Below, piece after piece: positions 56,028 through 64,000 of a DNA stretch of 64,000 nt. A model generated the notes under the pieces. The model saw only the letters and a program-made list of their open reading frames with translations. It was not told the origin of the DNA and ran no database searches. Within the stretch, counting starts at the first letter, position 1. Every line of letters begins with the position of its first letter. The translations under genes were made by a program, and so were the position numbers. The stretch covers positions 930,001-994,000 of the forward strand of contig NZ_AP038785.1 in the NCBI RefSeq assembly GCF_047160095.1, written 5' to 3'. This DNA comes from Rodentibacter abscessus. Lineage in GTDB: Bacteria; Pseudomonadota; Gammaproteobacteria; Enterobacterales; Pasteurellaceae.

Positions 56028-58088
56028 TTATTTTTTATTCGATTGCTGAAGATTTGTCTCTGTTTTTTCTTGTTTTACACTCAGTTTTATCAAATCTGCA
56101 GCCATTTTCTCCGCTTCTTTCAAGAAGAAATCCGGCGCTTCATAATCTTTCGGCAATTTATCAATATCTTTAAGCGGCTTTTTGCCTTCACGTTTAAAAC
56201 GTTCATTGATATCTCTCAAACGTCTTGCTTCATCTTGATCATTTTCCGCTTTACGTTCCTGATAATTTAAGGAAAGAAATTTACGATCACGGCGTTCATC
56301 GCGGATTTTTAATTCCTCATTTAAGGCAATAAATTCCGGATCTTTCGCAATCCGCGCCAAATGATTTTTATTTAATTCTGAAATATATTGATGAACATTA
56401 CCTGTTTCAGAATAAGTAGCCGCAGGAATTTTATCCCAAGGAAGCGCATTATCTTCTTTTTCTTCCCCATTTTCTTTCGCATCAATAATTTCAGGGAACT
56501 TAATATCGGCGGCAACACCTTTTAATTGTGTTGAACCTCCGTTAATACGATAGAATTTTTGGATTGTATATTGTAAAACGCCTAGTGGCGTTTGATCCAA
56601 GTCATAAACGAAATTCAAAGAACGACTTTGTTGAACCGTCCCCTTACCAAAAGTATTTTGCCCCACCACAATTCCGCGGTTGTAATCTTGCATTGCCGCA
56701 GCAAAAATCTCTGAAGCCGATGCGCTAAAACGGTTAATCATCACAATCAACGGACCTTTATATTGCTCTGCCCGATCATCATCTTCGTGAACACGAATAC
56801 GTTGATAAGCATCACGAACTTGCACCACCGGACCATCAGTAATAAACAAACCGCTCAATGCGACAGCTTCGGTTAACGCACCGCCACCATTTTCACGTAA
56901 ATCAACAATTAAACCTTTAACCTGTTTTTTCTCTGCTTTCACTAATAATTTTTTTACGTCTTCCGTTAAGCCGATGTAAAAACTTGGGATTTTAATAACA
57001 CCGACATTTTCACCTTTTACTTTTTCAACGGTCAATTTCGCAGCTTGATCTTCAATACGCACCTTATCACGAACTAAAGTGATAATCCGTGATTTGCCAC
57101 CTTTTGCAGGTTCAATCTCTAAGCGAACTTTAGTACCTTTTTTACCTTTGATTTTGTCAACAATATCTTCTAGACGCCATCCGATGATGTCTTCTATTTC
57201 CCCCTTTCCTTGACCTACACCAACAATTTTATCGCCTGCTTGGATTTTTTTACTGCGTGCCGCCGGTGCTCCGGGTACAAGAGATTTAATAATGGTTTCA
57301 TCATCTTCCGATTGCAAAGTTGCACCAATTCCTTCTAAAGAAAGGTTCATACTTTCGTTAAAACTTTTTGCCGTACGTGGTGCAAGATAGCTTGTATGCG
57401 GATCGATCTCACGGGCAAAAGCATTTAAATAAACCTGAACAATATCATCTGCTTTGGTTTGTGTGAGACGGCGGATAGCCAAATTATAGCGTTTGGTGAG
57501 TTTATCTTTAATTTCAGACCATTTTTTATCTTTTAATTTCAGGTTAATCACATCATTTTTAACACGCTCTTCCCAAAGACGATTCGCCTCTTCCTCTGTT
57601 TTTGGAAAATTCGCTTTTTCACGATCGATCTCAATTTGATCCTGACCATCCAAGCGAGGTTCTTTATCCAATAATGAAAGGGCGTAGGCATAACGTTCAT
57701 AACGACGTTTCATCATCAAATCATAAATAGCGAAAGCAGCGGAAAGATCACCTTGATTTAATTGATCATCCAATTGCGAGCCGTATTTCTGGCGTAATGT
57801 ATCAATATCCGATTGCAAAAAGGTGTTACGGCTATAATCTAAGCTTTTAATGTAACGATCAAAAATCTTTTCAGAAAAGGCGTCATCAAGTTGAAATTTA
57901 CGATAGTGAGATTGTGTTAAACGTGTTGTAGCACGCTTAGTTGCAAGTTGGTTTTCTTCTGTTGCAGAAGGAATATTTATATCACTTGGTTTCAGCTTTG
58001 GAGCCACAGCAAAGCTTGTACTTGAATGAAAAAGCAACGCACTTAATACCGCCGTTGCCAAAATATTTTTGGTCATTATCAATTTCAT
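56028..58088 (-). CDS. prc: Tail-specific (carboxy-terminal processing) protease Prc
   Basis: 686 residues (E. coli 682) with an N-terminal signal peptide (cleavage after SFA). It has a helical N-terminal domain, a PDZ domain (GIGATLQSEDDETIIKS, AARSKKIQAGDKIVGVG) and the S41 protease core with Ser in RFSASASEIFAAAMQ and Lys in FGKGTVQ. Prc degrades periplasmic murein endopeptidases (MepS) and processes PBP3, tuning wall growth. ATG follows GGAAAGGG. Lies 26 bases downstream of proQ. Confidence 0.96.
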   Translation of the reverse strand: MKLIMTKNILATAVLSALLFHSSTSFAVAPKLKPSDINIPSATEENQLATKRATTRLTQSHYRKFQLDDAFSEKIFDRYIKSLDYSRNTFLQSDIDTLRQKYGSQLDDQLNQGDLSAAFAIYDLMMKRRYERYAYALSLLDKEPRLDGQDQIEIDREKANFPKTEEEANRLWEERVKNDVINLKLKDKKWSEIKDKLTKRYNLAIRRLTQTKADDIVQVYLNAFAREIDPHTSYLAPRTAKSFNESMNLSLEGIGATLQSEDDETIIKSLVPGAPAARSKKIQAGDKIVGVGQGKGEIEDIIGWRLEDIVDKIKGKKGTKVRLEIEPAKGGKSRIITLVRDKVRIEDQAAKLTVEKVKGENVGVIKIPSFYIGLTEDVKKLLVKAEKKQVKGLIVDLRENGGGALTEAVALSGLFITDGPVVQVRDAYQRIRVHEDDDRAEQYKGPLIVMINRFSASASEIFAAAMQDYNRGIVVGQNTFGKGTVQQSRSLNFVYDLDQTPLGVLQYTIQKFYRINGGSTQLKGVAADIKFPEIIDAKENGEEKEDNALPWDKIPAATYSETGNVHQYISELNKNHLARIAKDPEFIALNEELKIRDERRDRKFLSLNYQERKAENDQDEARRLRDINERFKREGKKPLKDIDKLPKDYEAPDFFLKEAEKMAADLIKLSVKQEKTETNLQQSNKK

Positions 58089-58114
58089 TTACCCTTTCCG
58101 ATAAGAAAATAACA

Positions 58115-58753
58115 TTATGCGAATAAACGATCAGCCGTAATATTCATCACTAAACCGTTTTCAAGCTCAACACGTGCCGATTCTTTTAGAACTTCAACAA
58201 CCGTTGCTTTTTTAGCGTGCTCGCCCACTTTCACTTTAACGATCGAACCTTTAGAAAGTGTGGAAAAATCAACCGCACTTAATTCAATTTTCGGTTTACG
58301 TGGCGCTTTTGGATTATTTGGACGGCGTGGTTGACGCTTTTGTTGCGCTTTTTTCGCCGCCAATTCCGCTTTACGTTTTTCCGCAAATTTTGCTTTTGCT
58401 TCAGCGAGTTGCGCCGCTGCATGTGCAACGTGTTCCGCCTCCAATACGCCAGCCGGATTACCGTACAAATCTACTCGTTCCGCACCTTCACGACAACCAT
58501 GTAAATAACGCCAGTTTGATGTATATTGACGAAGGGCATGGCGCAATTGGGTTTTACTCACACGTTCATCATCTTTTAACGCTTCGGCTAAATCTTGAAA
58601 TAAACCGATTTTTAACGGTTTGGCTTCACCTTCCAAAATAAAACAAAGTGGAAATTTTTCTGCTAAATAGGCAATGATTTCTTTATTATTCGTTAGCTTT
58701 TGAACATCTAACGATGTTTCCGAAATTTGAGCATCGAGTTGAGAATCTGTCAT
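58115..58753 (-). CDS. proQ: RNA chaperone ProQ
   Basis: 212 residues from ATG 58753, preceded by AGGA; a longer frame upstream has no support. N-terminal FinO/ProQ domain (AEKFPLCFILEGEAKPLKIG, RYLHGCREGAERVDLYGN), a basic Lys/Ala/Arg/Pro linker, and a C-terminal Tudor-like domain (SKGSIVKVKVGEHAKKATVVE). ProQ binds structured sRNAs and 3' ends. It precedes prc, the classic proQ-prc operon. Confidence 0.95.
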   Translation of the reverse strand: MTDSQLDAQISETSLDVQKLTNNKEIIAYLAEKFPLCFILEGEAKPLKIGLFQDLAEALKDDERVSKTQLRHALRQYTSNWRYLHGCREGAERVDLYGNPAGVLEAEHVAHAAAQLAEAKAKFAEKRKAELAAKKAQQKRQPRRPNNPKAPRKPKIELSAVDFSTLSKGSIVKVKVGEHAKKATVVEVLKESARVELENGLVMNITADRLFA

Positions 58754-58963
58754 CTGTTGTCCTAGGATTGAAAATAAAAACCCACGCATTTTATCGCACT
58801 TTTATGAGAATTGACAATGATCCGAACAGGCTTGGGTATTAAGTTTTTCTCCATAAAAGCCAATTTTAATAAACCTTCACGCATTTAACTTCACAAATAG
58901 GGAGAGTTCAGACTAAAATACGACTTTTTCCAACCGCACTTTTATTTGTAGAAAGAGACAATA

Positions 58964-60226
58964 ATGACGACGATTCCGAATTTTGCCAATGCTAACTATA
59001 AAATTACCCGTTGTGGGGAATGTGATGAAACCGTCTCTATTGTTTATCCTTTGCCAAAGAACGAACACGCGGAATGCCCGCGCTGCCATCATATATTAAC
59101 CACAACGAACCGTTGGTCATTACATCGTTGTGCGATGATTGCATTATCGATTCTTATTTTAATGCCTTTTGCATTAAGTTTTCCTTTGTTAAGTATCGAT
59201 TTACTCGGTGTAAAAGTCGATGCCTCGGTGTGGAAAGGCATTTGGAAAATGGCAACGGCAGGCTATGAATACACCGCCTTTTTAGTTTTTATTTGTGCCG
59301 TATTAATGCCGATTTCCTTTGCAATCTTAGTCTTAATGTTATGGTTCTCAAAATTACTTGGGGTTCGCCCACGCAATGTTCTACTTTTTTTAAGTTATAT
59401 TAAACCTTGGGTTATGTTTGATGTATATCTCGTAGCACTGGGTGTTTCTATGTTTAAAGTCCGCGAATATGCAGCACTGGAAATCGATATTTATTTAATT
59501 GCTTTCGTATTTACGGCACTTTTAACAACATTATTATTTATCAAAATAAATTTAAACGAACTCTGGAATGACTTTTATCCCGAACATAACAAAACATATT
59601 CAAATCTTGAAAGTATTGAACTATGCGCTTCTTGCAATTATTCTTTTCCCCATTCGGCAATAAAGCGTCAGCATGGACATTCAACTTGCCCTCGCTGCGA
59701 TTCTCGTTTAGATTTACCCGAGTCCATAAAGTTGCAGCGTGTTTGGGCGACACTTATCGCCGGCGTCGTTATGCTTTTCCCGGCTAATCTTCTACCGATT
59801 TCCGGTGTCTATTTAACCGGAGTATTATCAGAAGATACGCTTATGTCGGGTGTAATATCATTTATCGAGATGAAAAGCTATTTTGTTGCCTTTGTCGTTT
59901 TTTTCGCTAGTATTTTTGTACCGATTAGCAAAATTTTAATTATGCTTTATCTGCTTGCTTGTGTTCATTTTAATTGGCGACACTCCATAAAATGGCAAAT
60001 GCGTTTATTACATATCGTGCATTTTGTCGGACGTTGGTCAATGCTTGATTTATTTGTTCTTGCATTAATGATGTCGCTTGTTACACGCGGACAAATTATT
60101 AATTTTACTGTAGGCCCGGCGGCTTTTTATTTTGGTGCAGCCGTTTTTTTAACTATGATTTCAACCTCACAATTCGATAGTCGATTTATTTGGAAAATTT
60201 ATGACCGAAAAACAACAAACGAATAA
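58964..60226 (+). CDS. letA: Lipid-transport membrane protein LetA (PqiA/YebS family)
   Basis: 420 residues. Two PqiA repeats, each with a zinc-ribbon (CGECDETV...CPRCHHIL near 17-44; CASCNYSF...CPRCDSRL) and several membrane segments. It is followed by letB with a 26-base overlap. The neighbourhood (proQ-prc next door) and the partner's length identify this as the YebS-YebT (LetAB) pair rather than PqiAB. LetA couples lipid transfer at the inner membrane to the LetB tunnel. Confidence 0.9.
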   Translation: MTTIPNFANANYKITRCGECDETVSIVYPLPKNEHAECPRCHHILTTTNRWSLHRCAMIALSILILMPFALSFPLLSIDLLGVKVDASVWKGIWKMATAGYEYTAFLVFICAVLMPISFAILVLMLWFSKLLGVRPRNVLLFLSYIKPWVMFDVYLVALGVSMFKVREYAALEIDIYLIAFVFTALLTTLLFIKINLNELWNDFYPEHNKTYSNLESIELCASCNYSFPHSAIKRQHGHSTCPRCDSRLDLPESIKLQRVWATLIAGVVMLFPANLLPISGVYLTGVLSEDTLMSGVISFIEMKSYFVAFVVFFASIFVPISKILIMLYLLACVHFNWRHSIKWQMRLLHIVHFVGRWSMLDLFVLALMMSLVTRGQIINFTVGPAAFYFGAAVFLTMISTSQFDSRFIWKIYDRKTTNE

Positions 60227-62879
60227 AGAAGCCTCAAACTCGCTTTCAAACATTGATTCGCAATACAAAGCCGTTAAAGCGGTTTTACGTAAAAATAGAA
60301 AAGTATCGCCATTTTGGCTCTTGCCCTTTATTGCTCTTTGTATCGGAGCAATTTTATTTTTTCAAATCGTGGAAGAACAAGGCAAGAGTATAAAAATCAC
60401 CTTCACTAACGGTGCCGGTTTAGTTGCGGATAAAACGCCAATTCGCTATCAAGGTTTACAAATCGGTGTGGTGAAGAAAGTGAATTTTACCGACAATATG
60501 CAAAAAGTGGAGGTGATTGCGAATATTTATCCGGAAGCAACCGGCGTTCTACGTGAAAATACAAAATTTTGGGTGGTACAACCAAGCGTTTCCCTTGCCG
60601 GTATTTCAGGATTAGACTCCCTTGTTTCCGGAAACTATATTACGCTACAACCGGGTGACGGCGATAGTGAAGATACCTTTATTGCACAAGAAAAAGGGCC
60701 TATTGCACAAGTTACCCCCGGCGATCTACTTATTCATTTAACCTCTGATGATCTAGGTTCAATTTCTATCGGCGCATCGGTTTATTTTAAAAAATTACCG
60801 GTGGGTAAAATTTATGATTATCGAATCAATGAAAACAACAAAGTAGAAATTGATGTAGTTGTTGATAAAGAATATGCCCATTTTGTGAAAAAAGATTCAC
60901 GTTTTTGGAACATTAGCGGTGTAACGGCCAATATTAGCCCTGCCGGTTTAAATTTTAGTATGGAAAGCATTAATGCGATTGTGCAAGGCGCGATTTCCTT
61001 TGATTCCCCTGTAAATAGCCCGAAAGCGGAAGAAAACACCACCTATACGCTTTATGCCAACTTACAGGCGGCGAAACGCGGTATTGAAGTTGACGTTACC
61101 ATTCCAACTTTAAGCGGGTTAGAAGCCGAGCAGACGGGTGTGTACTATCAGGATCATAAAATCGGCATTCTTTCCTCTCTTACTACGGTGGAAAACAATG
61201 AAGATACACTGAAAGGCACATTATTAATCGATCCTAATCAAGCCAATTTATTAAAAACCAATTCACATATTATTTTACGTAATAGAAAGCCAAATCTTGG
61301 TGATTTAACAAACCCACAACGTTTTTTCCGCGGCGACTATTTAGAAATTATTCCCGGTGATGGCCAAGAAAAACGACAATTTAACGTTATTAAAGAAAAT
61401 GAATTGCTGTTAAAAGAACCGAATACACTTGTGGTGAAACTTACCGCACCGGAAAGCTACGGCGTGTCCGAAGGGCAAAATGTGTATTACAACAATATCG
61501 CTATCGGTGAAATTGTTAAACAAAAAATTGATGTAGATGGTGTGGAATATGAAATTGCGATTGCGGCGGCATATCGTAATTTAATAAATCCTAACACCCT
61601 TTTCGTGGCGGCATCAAACTTTGATGTCAGTCTCGGCGTGGACGGAATTCGCTTTGAATCCGCCCATCCGGAAAAATGGTTGCAGGGTGGAATTCGAATT
61701 ATTGCAAAAAAAGGCTTGGGACAAGCGCTTAATAGTTATCCGCTTTATAAAGATGTACGAAATGCAGAATCCGGTATTACAGGCAAACTGGTTGAACCGA
61801 GTATCACCTTAAAAACACCAACTTTGCCAAGCATCGATAAAGGCTCTATCGTGCTTTATCGACAATATGAAGTGGGAAAAATCACAAACATTCAGCCACA
61901 AACCAACCATTTTAATGTGGATGTTTATATTTATCCGCCTTACAAGCATTTACTAACAGACAAAAGCCTATTCTGGGTAGAAAGCGCCGCACAAATAGAC
62001 ATTACGCCAAAAGGGATTAGCATTCAAGCAACCCCGATTGCCCGTTCATTAAAAGGTGCGATTAGTTTTGATAATAGCGGAACAGGAAAAAACAAAACCC
62101 TTTATCCGAACGAGTTACGAGCAAAATCAGCCGGACAATCGCTCACCCTTATCACTGATGATGCAGGCAATCTTAGCAAAGGAATGAATTTACGCTATCT
62201 AGGCTTATCCATTGGTGAAATTGAAAGTATTACGCTGGATTCAAAATCACATAAAATCATCGCTAAAGCACTCATCAACCCTACTTATATGGGGATGATT
62301 GCAAAAGAAGGCTCAACATTTAAGATTATTTCACCGCAAATTTCAGCCGGTGCAATAGAAAACTTAGATAGCCTTTTACAGCCTTATATTGATGTCGAGA
62401 TAGGAAAAGGAAAAGCTCAAACGCAATTTAACCTCACACAAACATCGGCAAGCCGCAGTAAATACAACAACGGCATACCTTTTATTCTTGAAACAAACGA
62501 TGCGCTGAACCTTACCGAAGGTTCACCGGTACTTTACCGTGGCGTTGAAGTCGGGACGATTCGAAAATTCGACCTAAACAAATTAGGCGATCGCGTGCTA
62601 ATTCATATTGTCATTATGCCGAAATACCAACATCTCGTACGTAAAAATTCCGAGTTTTGGATATCATCGGGCTATGATTTCAGTTTAGGCTGGAAAGGTG
62701 CGGAATTTAATACCGGTAGTGTGCAACAATTGCTAAAAGGCGGGATTTCATTCTCAACGCCATCAAGTAATATTGTTCAACCACAAGCTTCTGCAAACCA
62801 ACGTTTCTTATTACAAATTAAACGTCCGGCAGAATCACCGATATGGAATAGCGGCGCATTGCCTTCTTCAAATCCATAA
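60201..62879 (+). CDS. letB: Seven-MCE lipid transport tunnel protein LetB (YebT)
   Basis: 892 residues (E. coli LetB 877; PqiB only ~546). One N-terminal membrane helix (~38-56) is followed by seven MCE domains. Their cores can be counted: GLVADKTPIRYQGLQIGVV, SISIGASVYFKKLPVGKI, GLEAEQTGVYYQDHKIGIL, GVSEGQNVYYNNIAIGEI, SIDKGSIVLYRQYEVGKI, NLSKGMNLRYLGLSIGEI and NLTEGSPVLYRGVEVGTI. Hexameric LetB forms a long hydrophobic tube across the periplasm for phospholipids. ATG overlaps the letA end. Confidence 0.95.
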   Translation: MTEKQQTNKEASNSLSNIDSQYKAVKAVLRKNRKVSPFWLLPFIALCIGAILFFQIVEEQGKSIKITFTNGAGLVADKTPIRYQGLQIGVVKKVNFTDNMQKVEVIANIYPEATGVLRENTKFWVVQPSVSLAGISGLDSLVSGNYITLQPGDGDSEDTFIAQEKGPIAQVTPGDLLIHLTSDDLGSISIGASVYFKKLPVGKIYDYRINENNKVEIDVVVDKEYAHFVKKDSRFWNISGVTANISPAGLNFSMESINAIVQGAISFDSPVNSPKAEENTTYTLYANLQAAKRGIEVDVTIPTLSGLEAEQTGVYYQDHKIGILSSLTTVENNEDTLKGTLLIDPNQANLLKTNSHIILRNRKPNLGDLTNPQRFFRGDYLEIIPGDGQEKRQFNVIKENELLLKEPNTLVVKLTAPESYGVSEGQNVYYNNIAIGEIVKQKIDVDGVEYEIAIAAAYRNLINPNTLFVAASNFDVSLGVDGIRFESAHPEKWLQGGIRIIAKKGLGQALNSYPLYKDVRNAESGITGKLVEPSITLKTPTLPSIDKGSIVLYRQYEVGKITNIQPQTNHFNVDVYIYPPYKHLLTDKSLFWVESAAQIDITPKGISIQATPIARSLKGAISFDNSGTGKNKTLYPNELRAKSAGQSLTLITDDAGNLSKGMNLRYLGLSIGEIESITLDSKSHKIIAKALINPTYMGMIAKEGSTFKIISPQISAGAIENLDSLLQPYIDVEIGKGKAQTQFNLTQTSASRSKYNNGIPFILETNDALNLTEGSPVLYRGVEVGTIRKFDLNKLGDRVLIHIVIMPKYQHLVRKNSEFWISSGYDFSLGWKGAEFNTGSVQQLLKGGISFSTPSSNIVQPQASANQRFLLQIKRPAESPIWNSGALPSSNP

Positions 62880-62933
62880 GGATTTCTGACCGCACTTTAA
62901 TCAGCGTCAAAATTTAAGAGGATAAATAAACTT

Positions 62934-62968
62934 AAAGTTTGAGTCCGATAAATTCGGCTCAAACTTTT
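62934..62968 (+). terminator. Terminator of letAB
   Basis: AAAGTTTGAG and CTCAAACTTTT arms around a loop TCCGATAAATTCGG; 55 bases after the letB stop. Confidence 0.85.
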
Positions 62969-63122
62969 CCCTTTAGTTTCAATCAAAAAACCACACATAA
63001 TTTTGATGATTTTTATAAGCTTTAGTGTTAATCTACCGTCCTTTTTTTCTGCGTAAAAATAGAAAAAACGTCATTTGTCAAATATAGGCGCTCGAGAGAT
63101 TAGATGACGCACACTTTTACAT

Positions 63123-63231
63123 TATTATGTAGCAATTGTTGCACATTCAAAAAGGGAGGTTCAATGCCGGGCAACAAGTTGCACCACCCTGCTTTTCACC
63201 TTGTGCAACAACTACATAATGGTTCACTTTT
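63123..63231. repeat. Long imperfect inverted repeat upstream of the small lipoprotein
   Basis: Left arm TTATGTAGCAATTGTTGCACA (start ~63125) pairs with the right arm TTGTGCAACAACTACATAA (~63208-63228). The loop of ~65 bases contains the ribosome site and start of the small ORF. Confidence 0.7.
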
Positions 63232-63250
63232 ACGCGAATATGACCATTAA
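63164..63250 (+). CDS. Candidate 28-residue small protein or leader peptide
   Basis: ATG at 63164 is preceded by AAAGGGAGG at 4-bases spacing, one of the best ribosome sites in the window. The peptide begins MPGNKLHHPAFHL, is rich in His, Leu and Gln, and ends REYDH before TAA. Its stop is 17 bases before the next gene. The whole ORF sits in an imperfect inverted repeat. No known leader peptide recognised. It could be a regulatory leader for the lipoprotein gene. Confidence 0.5.
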   Translation: MPGNKLHHPAFHLVQQLHNGSLLREYDH

Positions 63251-63267
63251 CAAATAGAGAGAAAATA

Positions 63268-63612
63268 ATGAAAAAAACAGCTATTTTTCTGACCGCACTT
63301 TTACTGGTCGGTTGTACGGTTTCCAACGGAACGTCCACCAACTCACGCAAACCTTTTAATATCAACGGTTATGAAAAACGTTTAAATATCGCCGCTTGTA
63401 ATGATATAGACGATTGGTATTTAGACGGTTTCGGTGTCGGGCAAAAACACGCTGCCTACAAACAAAAAATCTTAGCCCAACGAATCGCTTATTGTGGAGA
63501 AACCAACAAAGCTGCGATTCAGGCGTGGGAAGACGGCTTTAAAAAAGGCACGGTAACAACGGTCAAAAAAACCAAACGAACCGCCCCAAAAAACCGTAAG
63601 CGCAAGCGTTAG
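63268..63612 (+). CDS. Small lipoprotein, DUF2799-like
   Basis: 114 residues; lipobox LVGC (Cys16). A C-D-x-x-D-W motif (ACNDIDDWYLDGFGVGQK) and a repeated WEDGFKKG near the end resemble DUF2799 lipoproteins. The end is strongly basic (KKTKRTAPKNRKRKR). Function unknown. Preceded by GAGAG. An uptake signal is embedded in its own signal-peptide codons (LTALLL region, 63290s). Confidence 0.8.
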   Translation: MKKTAIFLTALLLVGCTVSNGTSTNSRKPFNINGYEKRLNIAACNDIDDWYLDGFGVGQKHAAYKQKILAQRIAYCGETNKAAIQAWEDGFKKGTVTTVKKTKRTAPKNRKRKR

Positions 63613-63618
63613 TGATCT

Positions 63619-63662
63619 AAACATAAAAGCTCAAACCAATTTTGATTTGAGCTTTTATGTTT
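63619..63662. terminator. Bidirectional terminator before the nuclease-family gene
   Basis: AAACATAAAAGCTCAAA and TTTGAGCTTTTATGTTT arms, 17-bp perfect stem between convergent genes. Confidence 0.9.
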
Positions 63663-63676
63663 ATCAATACAACTTC

Positions 63677-64000
63677 TCACTCTTTCTGAATATCCACCTC
63701 AAACTCTCCCCAAATAGGAGAATGATCGGAAGAAGTTACTCTTTCTGTTTTTGATGAAAGTATTTTCATCCCTCGTACAAAGATATAATCAAGCGGATTT
63801 CCTAAGAAGCGCACACGTTCGTCTTGCGAAAAAGAAACCTCATTTAAACCGAATTCTTGGATAAATTCATTTAAGATTGCTTTCCGCTCTTTATTCCAAG
63901 CATTAAAATCACCCGCCAAAATGACCGCACTTTTAGGATTATCAAGCAATGAGAAAATCTTTTTTAACTGTGAGCGATAAGCTTCCGGTTGCCATTCAAA
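63677..64000 (-). CDS. Endonuclease/exonuclease/phosphatase-family protein, 3' part
   Basis: The frame is open to the window end, so the N-terminal part is missing. Visible C-terminal motifs are VILAGDFNAWN (catalytic Asp/Asn), LDYIFVRG and SSDHSPIWGEFEV (Asp-His pair), typical of the YafD-like branch of the EEP superfamily (DNase I fold). The substrate cannot be told from this part. The uptake signal in the frame at ~63925 encodes part of the strand before GDFN. Confidence 0.85.
   Translation of the reverse strand, partial: FEWQPEAYRSQLKKIFSLLDNPKSAVILAGDFNAWNKERKAILNEFIQEFGLNEVSFSQDERVRFLGNPLDYIFVRGMKILSSKTERVTSSDHSPIWGEFEVDIQKE

Noticed and set aside
60201..62879. Annotation as PqiB
   Set aside because: Seven MCE cores and 892 residues fit LetB (YebT); PqiB has three MCE domains and about 546 residues.

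Overview
The window is about 39-40% G+C (by eye) and comes from a Pasteurellaceae chromosome, most likely Haemophilus or a very close relative. The 9-bp uptake signal AAGTGCGGT and its complement recur throughout, often as inverted pairs that double as terminators. Many products read like close relatives of H. influenzae proteins (PotA, PotB, the PCP/SlyB lipoprotein, LpoA, LetAB), in gene blocks typical of that genus. No prophage, CRISPR array, rRNA or tRNA gene was seen.

Layout. 1-9.6 kb: the 3' part of malM, then on the minus strand malT, the dnaB-alr-pgi cluster and pepT. 9.7-13.9 kb: potABCD polyamine importer with a terminator-like leader hairpin and two terminator hairpins before potD. 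13.9-20 kb: tldD and rsmI (minus), then lpoA-yraN-diaA-dolP (plus), an envelope and replication-timing block. 20-24 kb: nrdAB behind two NrdR boxes, then a broken IS1182-type transposase and dispersed repeats. 24.7-38.9 kb: one intact 14.2-kb gene for a giant trimeric autotransporter adhesin. 39-41.4 kb: a 16-copy CTGTG tract and a very strong hairpin upstream of the adhesin, then an NhaC-family transporter behind a lysine riboswitch. 41.5-51.2 kb: hns, purU-aroA, two small lipoproteins, yecM, argS, a small coiled-coil protein, serC, hisC and tpx. 51.2-58.8 kb (mostly minus): serS, a YdcH-like gene, a YcbL-like hydrolase, ycbK, ldtD, prc and proQ, a cell-wall maturation cluster. 59-64 kb: letAB lipid-transport genes, a 28-codon small ORF inside a long inverted repeat, a small lipoprotein and the 3' part of a nuclease/phosphatase-family gene.

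The most unusual part is the adhesin locus. The stalk is built from about ten tandem copies of a roughly 275-residue module, each with a collagen-like Gly-X-Y segment and many N-X-S/T sequons. Some modules carry a DNA uptake signal inside the coding sequence. Upstream, a pentanucleotide tract lies inside a possible short leader ORF that, depending on repeat number, stops before or inside an intrinsic terminator pointing at the adhesin gene. This would allow phase-variable attenuation; the idea is inference from the sequence only.
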